A stretch of DNA of 64,000 nucleotides from Streptomyces sp. NBC_00344 (GCF_036088315.1 NZ_CP107996.1:3933001-3997000); one strand, 5' to 3'; shown: positions 18,023-26,512, counted from the first letter of the stretch. Program-made: numbers and translations. Notes: generated by a model from the sequence alone, not told the origin.

Positions 18023-19315
18023 ATGCGATCTGCCACAGGAGTTCGTGCGCTGCGGGTCGCGGCCGGTGCGGCCAGCGCCGCGGGGCTGGTCGGGGCGCTG
18101 ACGGCAGTCCCCGCCGCGGGCGCCGGCCGGGCGGCAGCGGGCCCGGACCTGGTCATCGCGGAGCACGCACCGGTCAGCGGCGTGCGGCCGGGCAGCTCGA
18201 CGGGGATGTCGTTCGCGGTGAAGAACCGGGGGGACGCCCCCGCCACCCGGGTGGTGCTCTATCTCAACGGCTCACAGGGCCTCGCCTTCGCCGAGAGGTA
18301 CACGAACTGCGCATACGAGGACACCCCGGCCCAGGACGAGGGCCCCGCCCAGGTGAACGCGGTCTGCGCCGTCGGGCAGACACTGGAGCCCGGCGCGGTC
18401 TATGCGCCGGAGAAGCCGGTGGGTCTGCACATCCTGGACCGTGCGCTGTACGAGAGGTTCGGCGTGAACGCCCAGGCGGACTCGCCCTCCTTCCCCGGCG
18501 GGACAGGGCGCGCAGCGGGGACCGGCCCGGTACTGCGCCTCGTCGAGCAGCAACCGCCCGCCGATCCAGGAGCGGTCCACGGCGACTACGGGCTCAGCGT
18601 GCCGATCACCGCGGACAGCAGCGCGGACTTCGCGCTCACCGGGGCGAGGCTCAGGGGAAAGAGGGGCGCCACCGTCACGGCCGGTGTGACGTTCGCCAAC
18701 CGGGGGCCGGCGTGGGTGGCCAACGACGTTTCCTCACCCATCGGCGTCTTCGACGTCCGGCTCCCGCCCGGCACCAGGGTGACCGGGGCCCCCGACTTCT
18801 GTCGTCCGGCCGGGGCCGGCGGCGCGAAGGGCAGGAGCGCGACCGGCAGCGGCTCCGTCTACCGCTGCACGACCCCCTACGACTACGCCGACGCACACAG
18901 CGAGCGTGCGTATCCGTTCCGGCTGCGCATCGACAGAGTCGTCAGGAACGCCACCGGCACAGTCGCGTTCGTGAGGGGCGATCACCGCTGGGGGACGCTG
19001 CCGTTCGACAGGAACCCGGCCGACAACACCGCGGAGATCGTCGTCAACGCATCGGATACCGGGGGCGGCCCGGTCACCCCGCACGCGAGTGCCCCGCCCG
19101 GCTCCGCTTCCGCGGGCTCCGCTTCCGCGGGCTCCGCGTCCGTGAGCGGTGGGGCGGGGGGCGACGAGCTTGCCGACACCGGGGCCGGTGACTCCCTGTT
19201 CGCCGGGGGAGCGGCAGCCGGGGCGCTGCTGGCCGGCGGTGCGCTCCTGCTCACTTCGCGAGAGCGGATGCGATCTTCCGTGCGTCGGCGGCCAGTTCGC
19301 GGAACATCCCGCTGA
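18023..19315 (+). CDS. secreted surface protein with LAXTG-type sorting signal
   Basis: A 430-residue exported protein with an N-terminal signal peptide (GAASAAGLVGALTAVPAAGA). Two or three Ig-like or DUF11-like beta domains follow (PDLVIAEHAPVSGVRPG, GATVTAGVTFANRGP), then a Ser/Ala/Gly spacer with three copies of GSASA. The C-terminus is LADTG at residues 383-387, a hydrophobic helix and an Arg-rich tail. That order is a sortase sorting signal; LAXTG is the form used by class E sortases of Streptomyces. GGAGGG lies before ATG 18023. The last 65 nt overlap the convergent monooxygenase gene. Confidence 0.85.
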   Translation: MRSATGVRALRVAAGAASAAGLVGALTAVPAAGAGRAAAGPDLVIAEHAPVSGVRPGSSTGMSFAVKNRGDAPATRVVLYLNGSQGLAFAERYTNCAYEDTPAQDEGPAQVNAVCAVGQTLEPGAVYAPEKPVGLHILDRALYERFGVNAQADSPSFPGGTGRAAGTGPVLRLVEQQPPADPGAVHGDYGLSVPITADSSADFALTGARLRGKRGATVTAGVTFANRGPAWVANDVSSPIGVFDVRLPPGTRVTGAPDFCRPAGAGGAKGRSATGSGSVYRCTTPYDYADAHSERAYPFRLRIDRVVRNATGTVAFVRGDHRWGTLPFDRNPADNTAEIVVNASDTGGGPVTPHASAPPGSASAGSASAGSASVSGGAGGDELADTGAGDSLFAGGAAAGALLAGGALLLTSRERMRSSVRRRPVRGTSR

Positions 19316-20387
19316 TCGGATTGGTGAACCCGGTGAAGTACAGGCCGGGCGCCCCTTTCGGCGCACGGCCGCCGTGCACCACCGGACGGCCGCGCGCGTC
19401 GAGCACATCCAGACCTCCGACGAGCCCTTCCAGCCCGCGCCGGTAGCCGGTAGCGGCGATCACCGCGTCGGGCGAGATCCTGGAGCCGTCGGCCAGCACC
19501 ACCTTCCCGTCGTCGAAGGAGTCCACCGCGGCGACCGGTTCGACCCGGCCGGTCCGTATCGCATCGATCAGACCCACGTCCTGCACCGGGATCGCGCCCT
19601 GGCGCACCCGCGTGTAGAGACCGGTGTCCGGGCGCGGCAGCCCCTGCGCGGAGAGGTCGGGCACCGAGATCCGGCAGATGACGCTGCCCGCCCGGTCCAC
19701 CAGAGCGGTCGGCAGCCGCCGCACCATGATGCCGGTGGCCTGCGCGGGCCAGCCCGCCGTCGAGCGCCGGACTATGTGCGGCACCGTACGCACCGCGAGC
19801 CGCACCCGCCCCGCACCGCCCTCGATCAGATCCACCGCGATCTCGGCGCCGGTGTTCCCGGCCCCGACGACCAGCACGTCCTGGTCCGTGTACGGCGCGC
19901 TGTTGCGGTACTCGCCGGCGTGCACCAGCTCTCCGCCGTACGTCCGGGCGCCCGCCCAGTCCGGCAGTTTCGGGGTGTGGTTGAACCCGGTGGCCACGAC
20001 CACGGCCCGCCCGGTCAGCTCCCGTCCGCCGGTCGCGTGCAGCAGCCATCCCGGGCCCTCGGTGCGGGAGATGCCGGTCACCTCGACGCCCGTCACGATC
20101 TCCAGCTCGTGGAACTGCGCGTACTTCTCCAGATACCGGATGACGTTGTCCCGGGACACCCACCGGCCGAAGGAGCGGGGTATCGGCAGTCCTGGCAGAG
20201 AGGAGAGCCGCCGGGTGGTGTGCAGATGAAGGCGGTCGTAGTGTCTGCGCCACGAAGCCGCGACGTCCTCGGACTTCTCCAGCACGACGGCCCGTACGCC
20301 CCGCTCGCGCAGTGCGGCCGCAGCGGCCAGCCCCCCTGGCCCGGCGCCGATGACATAGACGGGCCGACCGTCGTTCGTATCGTCCAT
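19251..20387 (-). CDS. flavin-containing monooxygenase-like FAD/NAD(P)H enzyme
   Basis: A 378-residue FAD- and NAD(P)-binding oxidoreductase. The FAD Rossmann motif is VIGAGPGGLAAA near residues 12-23. The NADPH motif is VVGAGNTGAEIA. A YGGELVHAGEY segment matches the FMO/BVMO fingerprint F-x-G-x3-H-x3-Y with Tyr for Phe, and ATGYRR and GLYFTGF fit the late FAD contacts. It probably oxygenates a heteroatom or carbonyl; the substrate is unknown. ATG at 20387 lacks a clear ribosome site. Confidence 0.9.
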   Translation of the reverse strand: MDDTNDGRPVYVIGAGPGGLAAAAALRERGVRAVVLEKSEDVAASWRRHYDRLHLHTTRRLSSLPGLPIPRSFGRWVSRDNVIRYLEKYAQFHELEIVTGVEVTGISRTEGPGWLLHATGGRELTGRAVVVATGFNHTPKLPDWAGARTYGGELVHAGEYRNSAPYTDQDVLVVGAGNTGAEIAVDLIEGGAGRVRLAVRTVPHIVRRSTAGWPAQATGIMVRRLPTALVDRAGSVICRISVPDLSAQGLPRPDTGLYTRVRQGAIPVQDVGLIDAIRTGRVEPVAAVDSFDDGKVVLADGSRISPDAVIAATGYRRGLEGLVGGLDVLDARGRPVVHGGRAPKGAPGLYFTGFTNPISGMFRELAADARKIASALAK

Positions 20388-20599
20388 GAAACGGAGCGTA
20401 ATCGCCGATTCGGGTGGTGGGTCTCGGTCAAGGGCACAAGCGATTGCGAATTGATCACGCATGTGCACGTTCTGCGTGAGACATCTTCACCGCCAAGGCC
20501 TGACGCACCGTCATATTGCGGTGTTCCGGCGCACTGTCACGGCGGTCCTCATCCGTCGACCGGCCCGGTGTGCGGCGAGGCTCCCGGGTTCCCGCCGGC

Positions 20600-21268
20600 T
20601 CACGGCCAGAGCAGCTCCTTCGTCCAGCCGTCGCCCCCGGCGCGCCGGTAGCGCAGGCGGACATGGCGTCGGCGCGCGTCGCCCTGGAAGAACTCCACCT
20701 CGACGGGGTCCAGTACATAGAGCGTCCAGGTCGGCGCCGGGGTCTTTGGATCGGCCTGAGCGCGTTCCCATGCTTCGTCCGACGTCTGCTCCAACTCGGC
20801 CTGCGATGAGAGCACTCCACTCATCCGTCCGGTGAGCGCCGCTGCCAGTGCGCCGGTCGAGCGGGCGTGCAGATCGGCCTGCCCGGCGGCGGACGGCGCC
20901 GCGGTGACGGGACCCCGCACCCGGACCTGGCGGGCCTGCGCCGCCCAGTAGAAGCCGAGCGCGGCCTCCGGGTGGGCGGCGAGCTGACGGCCCTTGGCGC
21001 TGGTGGAGTGCGAGGCGAAGTGCCAGCCCTGTTCGTCCGCACCGTGCAGCATCACGGTCCTGACATCCGGGCGGCTCGCCTCGTCGACGGTGGCCAGCGT
21101 CATGGTGTGCGGCTCGGGCTGCCCCGCTCCTGCCGCGGCGCGGAGCCACTGCCGGAAGAGCGGCAGGGGTGCCGCAGGGGCGGTGTCCGGGTCGAACCGC
21201 GGCAGTTCGGGGAGATCCCAGACCCGCAAGGTGTGCAGAAAGGCGGTGAAGTCGTCCATGCGGCTCAT
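20600..21268 (-). CDS. pdxH: pyridoxamine 5'-phosphate oxidase-like flavoprotein
   Basis: A 222-residue FMN-dependent oxidase related to PdxH, which converts pyridoxine/pyridoxamine 5'-phosphate to PLP. Seen are the split-barrel FMN region (PHTMTLATVDEASRPDVRTVMLHG, FASHSTSAKGRQL, ALGFYWAAQARQVRVRG) and a C-terminal RRRHVRLRYRR segment in the usual R-x-R-R position. Both Streptomyces PdxH and related PPOX enzymes look like this, so the physiological substrate is likely but not proven. The start is either ATG 21268 or ATG 21259; neither has a strong ribosome site. Confidence 0.8.
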   Translation of the reverse strand: MSRMDDFTAFLHTLRVWDLPELPRFDPDTAPAAPLPLFRQWLRAAAGAGQPEPHTMTLATVDEASRPDVRTVMLHGADEQGWHFASHSTSAKGRQLAAHPEAALGFYWAAQARQVRVRGPVTAAPSAAGQADLHARSTGALAAALTGRMSGVLSSQAELEQTSDEAWERAQADPKTPAPTWTLYVLDPVEVEFFQGDARRRHVRLRYRRAGGDGWTKELLWP

Positions 21269-21355
21269 TCTCGCGGTGAACCCCGGGGAACACCGATGGC
21301 GGACCACATCAGTGGTCCGCCATCGGTGCGACAGGACGAGGAGGGTGGCCGGCGC

Positions 21356-22003
21356 CTACCTGGTCGGCTTCTTTCCCGTGATGCCCATGTGGACCAGAAG
21401 GGTGAGGGCCGGACGGAGGTCGGCCTGCTTCACGCCCCAGGTCTGGAAGCCCTTCTGATGCGCGGCAACGGCGGCCAGCATCGTGACCAGCGAGCCCGCC
21501 ATGGCGGCGGGGCTGACGTCCTTGTCGACCTTGCCCTTGGCCTGCAGTTCCTTCACCGCTTCGGTGAGTGAGCCGTTGACCGAGTTGAGGATCTTCATGC
21601 GGATCTTGTAGAACCGCTTGTCGCCCTCCGCCGCGCCCAGGTCGACGACCCGGAGGATCGCGTCGTTGCGCCGCCAGAAGTCGAGAAAACCTTCGACGAG
21701 CTCCTCGGCGGTCTGCCGGCCGGCCTTGCCGGCCCAGGAGCGGCCGGAGACCAGGCCGGTCAACCCGGCACCCTCCTTGGCCATTTCCTCGGCGATCTCG
21801 AGGACGGCGCCCTCGACGTCCGGGAAGTACTGGTAGAAGGTCGCGGGTGAAGTCCCCGCCTTCCGGGCGACGTCGATGACTTTGACGTCCCGGTACGGCG
21901 AGGAGCTGAGCATTTCGCTGAGGCAGTCGAGTAGCTTCTGCCGCGTCGCCTGGCCGCGTCGTCCGGCTACGCGGCCGTCGACGGTGCGTACTTGTCCTGT
22001 CAT
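21356..22003 (-). CDS. TetR-family transcriptional regulator
   Basis: A 215-residue repressor-type protein. The N-terminal HTH is seen in VIDVARKAGTSPATFYQYFP after the family opening RQKLLDCLSEML. The C-terminal ligand domain is helical. It is divergent from afsK across 446 nt. A 27-bp near-perfect palindrome 92 nt upstream of its start is the best candidate operator and would place autoregulation and possibly afsK under its control. The ligand is unknown. Confidence 0.92.
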   Translation of the reverse strand: MTGQVRTVDGRVAGRRGQATRQKLLDCLSEMLSSSPYRDVKVIDVARKAGTSPATFYQYFPDVEGAVLEIAEEMAKEGAGLTGLVSGRSWAGKAGRQTAEELVEGFLDFWRRNDAILRVVDLGAAEGDKRFYKIRMKILNSVNGSLTEAVKELQAKGKVDKDVSPAAMAGSLVTMLAAVAAHQKGFQTWGVKQADLRPALTLLVHMGITGKKPTR

Positions 22004-22449
22004 GCCGTCAGCTTACCGAGGGGTGATCGGAGCGCGATTCGGCCGACTGCAAATGGGGTTCGGGCTGGTAATGGGGCGGGTTCCGGCATCAGTAATGTTA
22101 TCAACAGGCTGTGGATAACATCCGTGGACAAGTGGGGGACCAAGGCCGCCCCGGGGTAATTTCTGATCAGATGTTCGATTTATCTGTGGATGGAGTGCGA
22201 AGGCGGCCCACGGTGCCCGGCGGCGGAAGGCCGCTCGGGCAGGGCAGAGCGGGAAAGTGAGCGCCGGACACCCTCGGATGTCCGGAACATGGTGAGACAC
22301 CCCGGTCCGCCCCCGGGTTCGCAACCACCGCTTCCGCCAGCAACAATCAGGGTGCGCACCGCTCACCGGTGCCCAGTGGTGAGACGCTGAACGCAGCTGT
22401 ATTTCGCGGGCCCCCTTCCCCGGGTCCCGTACGGGGAGGTGGCAGGCAC
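22004..22449. other. TetR/afsK divergent intergenic region
   Basis: 446 nt without a supported gene. It holds the 27-bp palindrome at 22095-22121, an extra CGTGGACAA at 22124-22132 and a TGTGGATGG near 22185, all resembling DnaA boxes. The GGGGAGG ribosome site of afsK is at 22433-22439. The stretch 22150-22200 is markedly AT-richer than the window average. No kbpA-like gene is present. Confidence 0.7.
22095..22121. promoter_or_regulatory. 27-bp palindrome made of two DnaA-box-like arms
   Basis: Arms ATGTTATCAACA and TGTGGATAACAT flank GGC and pair at 11 of 12 positions. The right arm contains the perfect complement of TTATCCACA, and the left arm contains TTATCAACA with one difference. It is either a TetR-family operator or a DnaA-binding site; position between divergent genes supports the former, sequence the latter. 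Confidence 0.6.
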
Positions 22450-24786
22450 GTGGTGGAGCAGCTGACGCAGCACGATCCGCGGAGGATCGGCCCGTTCGAG
22501 GTGCTCGGGCGGCTCGGGGCCGGCGGCATGGGGCTGGTCTACCTGGCGCGCTCCGCGTCGGGCCGGCGCGTGGCGATCAAGACGGTGCGGACCGAGCTCG
22601 CCGAGGACCAGCTGTTCCGCGTCCGCTTCTCGCGCGAGGTGGAGGCCGCCCGTGCGGTCAGCGGCTTCTACACGGCGGCCGTCGTGGACGCCGACGCCAA
22701 GGCCGCCGTTCCCTGGCTGGCCACCGCCTATGTCCCCGCGCCCTCGCTCGAGGAAATAGTGAATGAGTGCGGGCCGATGCCCGCTCAGGCGGTCCGCTGG
22801 CTGGCGGCCGGTATCGCCGAGGCGCTGCAGTCCATTCACGGCGCGGGACTCGTGCACCGCGACCTCAAGCCCTCCAACGTGCTGGTGGTGGAGGACGGGC
22901 CGCGGGTCATCGACTTCGGCATCGCATCGGGGGTCTCCAACACCCGGCTGACCATGACGAACGTCGCGGTCGGCACACCGGCGTACATGTCGCCCGAGCA
23001 GGCGAAGGACTCGCGCAACGTGAAGGGCGCGAGCGATGTGTTCTCGCTCGGCTCCACGCTGGTGTTCGCGGCGACCGGCCATGCGCCCTTCCATGGCGCC
23101 AATCCGGTCGAAACGGTGTTCATGCTGCTCAGGGAGGGCCCCAATCTGGAGGGCCTGCCCGATGAGCTGAGACCGCTGATCGACGCGTGTATGCAGCCGG
23201 AGTTCCTCCGGCGGCCCAGCCCGGAGGATCTGCAGGCCCAGCTGGCCCCTCACCTCTTCGCTTCGGGCGGCGACGACAGCGGGACGGCGTCGGCATGGCT
23301 GCCCGAGCGGGCCACCGCCATGATCGAGACCCGCCGGGGCGGACGGCCCGCCGTGGTGCCCAGGCCCGCGAGTCCCTCGCCACCGCCGAGGCCCGCCTAC
23401 GAGCCGCCCGCGCCGCAGCGCGGTCAGCACCGGCAGCAGCCGCACCATCAGCCGCAGCACGGCCCGCCGGAAGGCCCGGTCAGGCTGCCCGGCGCGCAGC
23501 TGCCCATCGGACCGGGCCCCCGGGTCGCCGAGGCCCGTGCGCACGCCGTGTTGCAGACCGGGCCCGCCACCGGCTGGGTGCGGCCACCCGCCGGTGTGAG
23601 CAGCGCCGATGCGGCGCTGCCCGCTCCCGCACCGCAGCCCGTCCCGGCCCCCGAGGGGCCTGCCCGCTGGCGGCCGTGGCGCTTCCGCATGTCGAACGAC
23701 GTGTGGGGCACCCCGGTCGTCGAAGGGGACCTGCTGTACGTCACCTCCTTCGAGGTGCACGCCCTGGATGTGGCCAGCGGGCGGCGGCAGTTCAAGACCA
23801 AGGACGTCGCCTGGGCGATGGCCGCGTCCGGCGGCCGTATTCACGCGTCCGACGGGCCGACCCTCTACGCACTCGACGGAGCCGACGGCAGCGACCTCTG
23901 GCGGCTGACGACCGACGCCTGGGTCTACTCGCTCCAGGTCGACCGCGGCACTGTGGTCACCGGCACCCGCGGTGGCGGTGTGCAGGCCTGGGAGGCATCC
24001 AACGGCGAGAAGCTGTGGGAGATCGCCGGGGCACAGACGGACTTCGAGACGCCCGAGGCCGGCCCCGCGGTCCACGACGACACGGCGTACGTCTGGAAGG
24101 ACGCCAGACTCCTCGCCCTCGACCCGCGCACCGGCGCCGAGCGCTGGTCGTACCCCGTCGGTGACGCGGCAGCCTGCGGAGGCGTACCGGTGCGGATCAC
24201 GTCCGCGGAGGACGGCTGCGTCTATGTGGCCGCGGGCACCCGGGTCCTGTCCATCGACCGGGCTTCCGGCCGGGTTCGCTGGCACTTCGAGGCCCCCGCG
24301 GTCTTCCTCTCCGCCCCGGCCTTCGTACCGGGTCCCGCGGTGGCCGGCGGGGGTGTCTACCTGGCCGACTACCTCGGCACGGTGTACGCGCTCGACGCCA
24401 CCACCGGGAAGGACCGCTGGCGCATCGCCACGGAGTCGCGCCAGTCGGTGCACCCCGTACTGGTCGTCCAGGGCAACGTCCATGTGGGCAGCGGCAGCGC
24501 GCTCTACACACTCGACGCCGTGACCGGAACCCCCAAGTGGCGGTTCGCGGCGGGCGCCGAGGTCGTGGGTGCGCCCGTGGTGGCCGACGGCCGCCTGCAC
24601 TTCGGATCGGCGGACCACTGTCTGTACACGCTGGACGCGGTGGGCGGGCAGCTGCGCTGGAAGCTGGCTACCGGGGGAGAGATCACCGGGTCTCCGGTGG
24701 CCCGTGCCGGGGTGGTGTACGCATGCAGCAAGGACCGCTGTGTGTACGCGCTTGACGCGGTGAAGGGCACGGGGACGGGACGCTGA
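22450..24786 (+). CDS. afsK: AfsK: Ser/Thr protein kinase with PQQ-repeat propeller
   Basis: Phosphorylates AfsR and thereby controls secondary metabolism and morphology. The 778 residues comprise a Hanks-type kinase domain (glycine loop GRLGAGGMGLVY, Lys44, catalytic HRD at 136-138, DFG at 155-157). A Pro-rich linker follows (about 300-410), then a C-terminal beta-propeller of repeated ALD-x2-TG-x4-W units to the end. There is no membrane helix; the kinase is known to sit loosely at the inner membrane. GTG at 22450 gives the family N-terminus MVEQLTQHDPRR and has GGGGAGG ten bases upstream. The rest of the Afs relay is 1.5 kb downstream on the other strand. Confidence 0.97.
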   Translation: MVEQLTQHDPRRIGPFEVLGRLGAGGMGLVYLARSASGRRVAIKTVRTELAEDQLFRVRFSREVEAARAVSGFYTAAVVDADAKAAVPWLATAYVPAPSLEEIVNECGPMPAQAVRWLAAGIAEALQSIHGAGLVHRDLKPSNVLVVEDGPRVIDFGIASGVSNTRLTMTNVAVGTPAYMSPEQAKDSRNVKGASDVFSLGSTLVFAATGHAPFHGANPVETVFMLLREGPNLEGLPDELRPLIDACMQPEFLRRPSPEDLQAQLAPHLFASGGDDSGTASAWLPERATAMIETRRGGRPAVVPRPASPSPPPRPAYEPPAPQRGQHRQQPHHQPQHGPPEGPVRLPGAQLPIGPGPRVAEARAHAVLQTGPATGWVRPPAGVSSADAALPAPAPQPVPAPEGPARWRPWRFRMSNDVWGTPVVEGDLLYVTSFEVHALDVASGRRQFKTKDVAWAMAASGGRIHASDGPTLYALDGADGSDLWRLTTDAWVYSLQVDRGTVVTGTRGGGVQAWEASNGEKLWEIAGAQTDFETPEAGPAVHDDTAYVWKDARLLALDPRTGAERWSYPVGDAAACGGVPVRITSAEDGCVYVAAGTRVLSIDRASGRVRWHFEAPAVFLSAPAFVPGPAVAGGGVYLADYLGTVYALDATTGKDRWRIATESRQSVHPVLVVQGNVHVGSGSALYTLDAVTGTPKWRFAAGAEVVGAPVVADGRLHFGSADHCLYTLDAVGGQLRWKLATGGEITGSPVARAGVVYACSKDRCVYALDAVKGTGTGR

Positions 24787-24867
24787 GACCGGGACGGGCC
24801 GGTCCGGGGGCTGTTACGCCGCCGTTCCGTCCCCGGGCCGGACCGGAGGCTCCCGGCAGGGCCGCTG

Positions 24868-25497
24868 CTACTTGCGCGGCTGCCAGGTGCCCGGCTGTGC
24901 CCTCGTCGCACCCGGCTCGTCGGGAGCCGTCAGGTCCGCCGGCAGATCGGACGAGGAGAACCGGATCGTGTCAGGCCCGGCCTCGCCTTCGTACGGCGGA
25001 TACGGCTCGTAGCCGGGCGCCCCAGGGGCCTCGGGAGCCCCGGGTGCACTGTCGGTCCGTTCCGCCCGCTCCGCGCGGGCCCGGCGGCGCCCGCTCATCA
25101 GCCCGGCGCCGGCCAGCATCAGGAACCCGCCGGCCAGTGCGGAAGCGACGCCGACACCGAGCCCCGAGCCGTCACTGCTGATCGCCAGGGTGTGCTCGGC
25201 CATGCCGACCCGGACCATCCACAGCACCGTGAACCCGATGGTGATCAGTCCGGCCAGCAGGACGAGCAGCCGCGAGCGCAGCAGCACGCCGATCAGGACG
25301 ACCAGGGCAGCGAAGGCGAACGGGATCAGGATGGATCCGCCCGCGTCGGGCCTGTTGTCCGTGATGCCGTTGAAGAGGTCCTGGATGCGGTAGGCGCTGC
25401 CGTGACGGCCGTCGTACCAGATACGGAAGGGGCTGAATACGGCGGCCGCCGCTCCGAGGAGAGCCACCAGAGAGCCAAGGACATTGCGGATCATCAT
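24868..25497 (-). CDS. four-helix membrane protein with acidic tail
   Basis: A 209-residue membrane protein of unknown function. Four hydrophobic segments are seen (LGSLVALLGAAAAVFSPF, IPFAFAALVVLIGVLL, LLVLLAGLITIGFTVLW, GVASALAGGFLMLAGAGL), then an Arg-rich stop-transfer and a Pro/Ala/Glu-rich cytoplasmic tail. Between helices 1 and 2 is a polar loop (IWYDGRHGSAYRIQDLF). ATGATG start with GAAGGAG just upstream. It is convergent with afsK; a GC-rich inverted repeat (CCGGTCC near 24799, GGACCGG near 24840) in the gap could terminate both. Confidence 0.78.
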   Translation of the reverse strand: MMIRNVLGSLVALLGAAAAVFSPFRIWYDGRHGSAYRIQDLFNGITDNRPDAGGSILIPFAFAALVVLIGVLLRSRLLVLLAGLITIGFTVLWMVRVGMAEHTLAISSDGSGLGVGVASALAGGFLMLAGAGLMSGRRRARAERAERTDSAPGAPEAPGAPGYEPYPPYEGEAGPDTIRFSSSDLPADLTAPDEPGATRAQPGTWQPRK

Positions 25498-25692
25498 CGG
25501 TCTCCTTCGGCGGATCTCAATGCAGACGCTACGCCGGGGCTCCGGGCCCCGCCATAGGGACCGTATGCCCCGTGTACCCGGGGTGTATCAGCCCTGCACC
25601 GATCCGGACACAGGCACGGCATGCAAGGAACCCGGCACCTGGGACTGCGGTCGGAGGGCTGCTACGTTGACGGCCGAAACGGGGGAGACATC

Positions 25693-26202
25693 ATGTTCGC
25701 AAGGCGTTTGAGGTTCGGCACGGTCCTGGTGGCGGTGGTGCTTTCACTGACGGGGTTCTCGCGGAGCCACCACGGGCACAGTTCGGGCGGCGGCTGTTCC
25801 AGCAGCAAGAGCCACAGCAGCTCGACCACTCACCACCACTACTACGACGATGACGACGACTACTCCGGCTCGTCGAGCGGGTCGACCAGCGGGTCGACGT
25901 CCAGCAGGTACACGCCGACACCGGGTCCCACGCCGTCGGCCGCTGCGACCGTCGTCACGTGTGTGACGAAGGGCTCCACATCGGCGACCGTCAAGGTGTC
26001 CGCCTCGCGGGGCAGCGGTACGCACAACTACCAGGTCACGATGGACTTCCTCGGAGCGGACGGCACGACCGTCGACAGCGGCGAAGCGGCAGTTCAGGTG
26101 TACAGCGGATCGCGGGCGACCCTGAAGGTCCCGATGGACGACCCTGCCAAGGTCTCCGGCGTCACGAAGTGTGTCGTCCGCTCGGTACGCACGCTGTACT
26201 GA
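25693..26202 (+). CDS. secreted protein with His/Ser/Asp-rich linker
   Basis: A 169-residue exported protein of unknown function. A signal peptide (LRFGTVLVAVVLSLTGF) is followed by a low-complexity stretch of His, Ser, Tyr and Asp (KSHSSSTTHHHYYDDDDDY), Ser/Gly/Thr repeats, and a C-terminal beta domain of about 80 residues with two cysteines (VVTCVTKG and TKCVVRS) that could form a disulfide. The His/Asp cluster could bind metal, which is inference. ATG at 25693 has GGGGAG seven bases upstream. It lies between afsK and afsS. Confidence 0.75.
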   Translation: MFARRLRFGTVLVAVVLSLTGFSRSHHGHSSGGGCSSSKSHSSSTTHHHYYDDDDDYSGSSSGSTSGSTSSRYTPTPGPTPSAAATVVTCVTKGSTSATVKVSASRGSGTHNYQVTMDFLGADGTTVDSGEAAVQVYSGSRATLKVPMDDPAKVSGVTKCVVRSVRTLY

Positions 26203-26254
26203 TCGCGCACCGACCGGTCGGCGGTGCCCGGTGCCCGGTGCCCGGACGCGCAGA

Positions 26255-26289
26255 GGCCGCGGTGGCACCCCCTCCGGGCCACCGCGGCC
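26255..26289. terminator. bidirectional terminator between secreted-protein gene and afsS
   Basis: A perfect 12-bp stem, GGCCGCGGTGGC / GCCACCGCGGCC, with an 11-nt loop sits between the convergent stops at 26202 and 26311. It is preceded by three tandem GGTGCCC units (26223-26243). Confidence 0.8.
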
Positions 26290-26310
26290 GTCGCCCCCGC
26301 GATGTGGTTA

Positions 26311-26472
26311 CTAGGCGGTTTCGGAACCCGCGTGGTTCTCGGCCGGCTTGATGACCTTCGGCTCCGAGCCCGCGTGGTTCTCCAGAGGGGTGGCCGTGGC
26401 GCCGTCGGCGGCGGGGCTCCCCGCGTGGTTCTCCTGGTTGGTGGTGGTCGTGGCCTTCTTGGCTTCGGTCAT
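26311..26472 (-). CDS. afsS: AfsS, small activator of antibiotic production
   Basis: A small acidic protein whose gene is the direct target of phosphorylated AfsR and which raises antibiotic production by an incompletely known mechanism. It is recognised by position next to afsR and by its internal repeat: ENHAG at residues 14-18, 31-35 and 45-49 of a 53-residue chain starting MTEAKKATTTTNQ. ATG at 26472 has GGAG nine bases upstream. In-frame ATG and TTG codons up to 26496 would give up to 61 residues. It lies downstream of afsR on the same strand with its own promoter region and a large hairpin in between. Confidence 0.93.
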   Translation of the reverse strand: MTEAKKATTTTNQENHAGSPAADGATATPLENHAGSEPKVIKPAENHAGSETA

Positions 26473-26512
26473 CGTCGTCAGCTCCATCGAGATCAAGGCT
26501 TGTGCGATCGGC

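Noticed and set aside
20526..20541. CGGCGCACTGTCACG also occurs in the 32780-32794 inverted repeat.
   Set aside because: A 15-nt match between two places in GC-rich DNA of this length is expected by chance, and the surroundings do not align.
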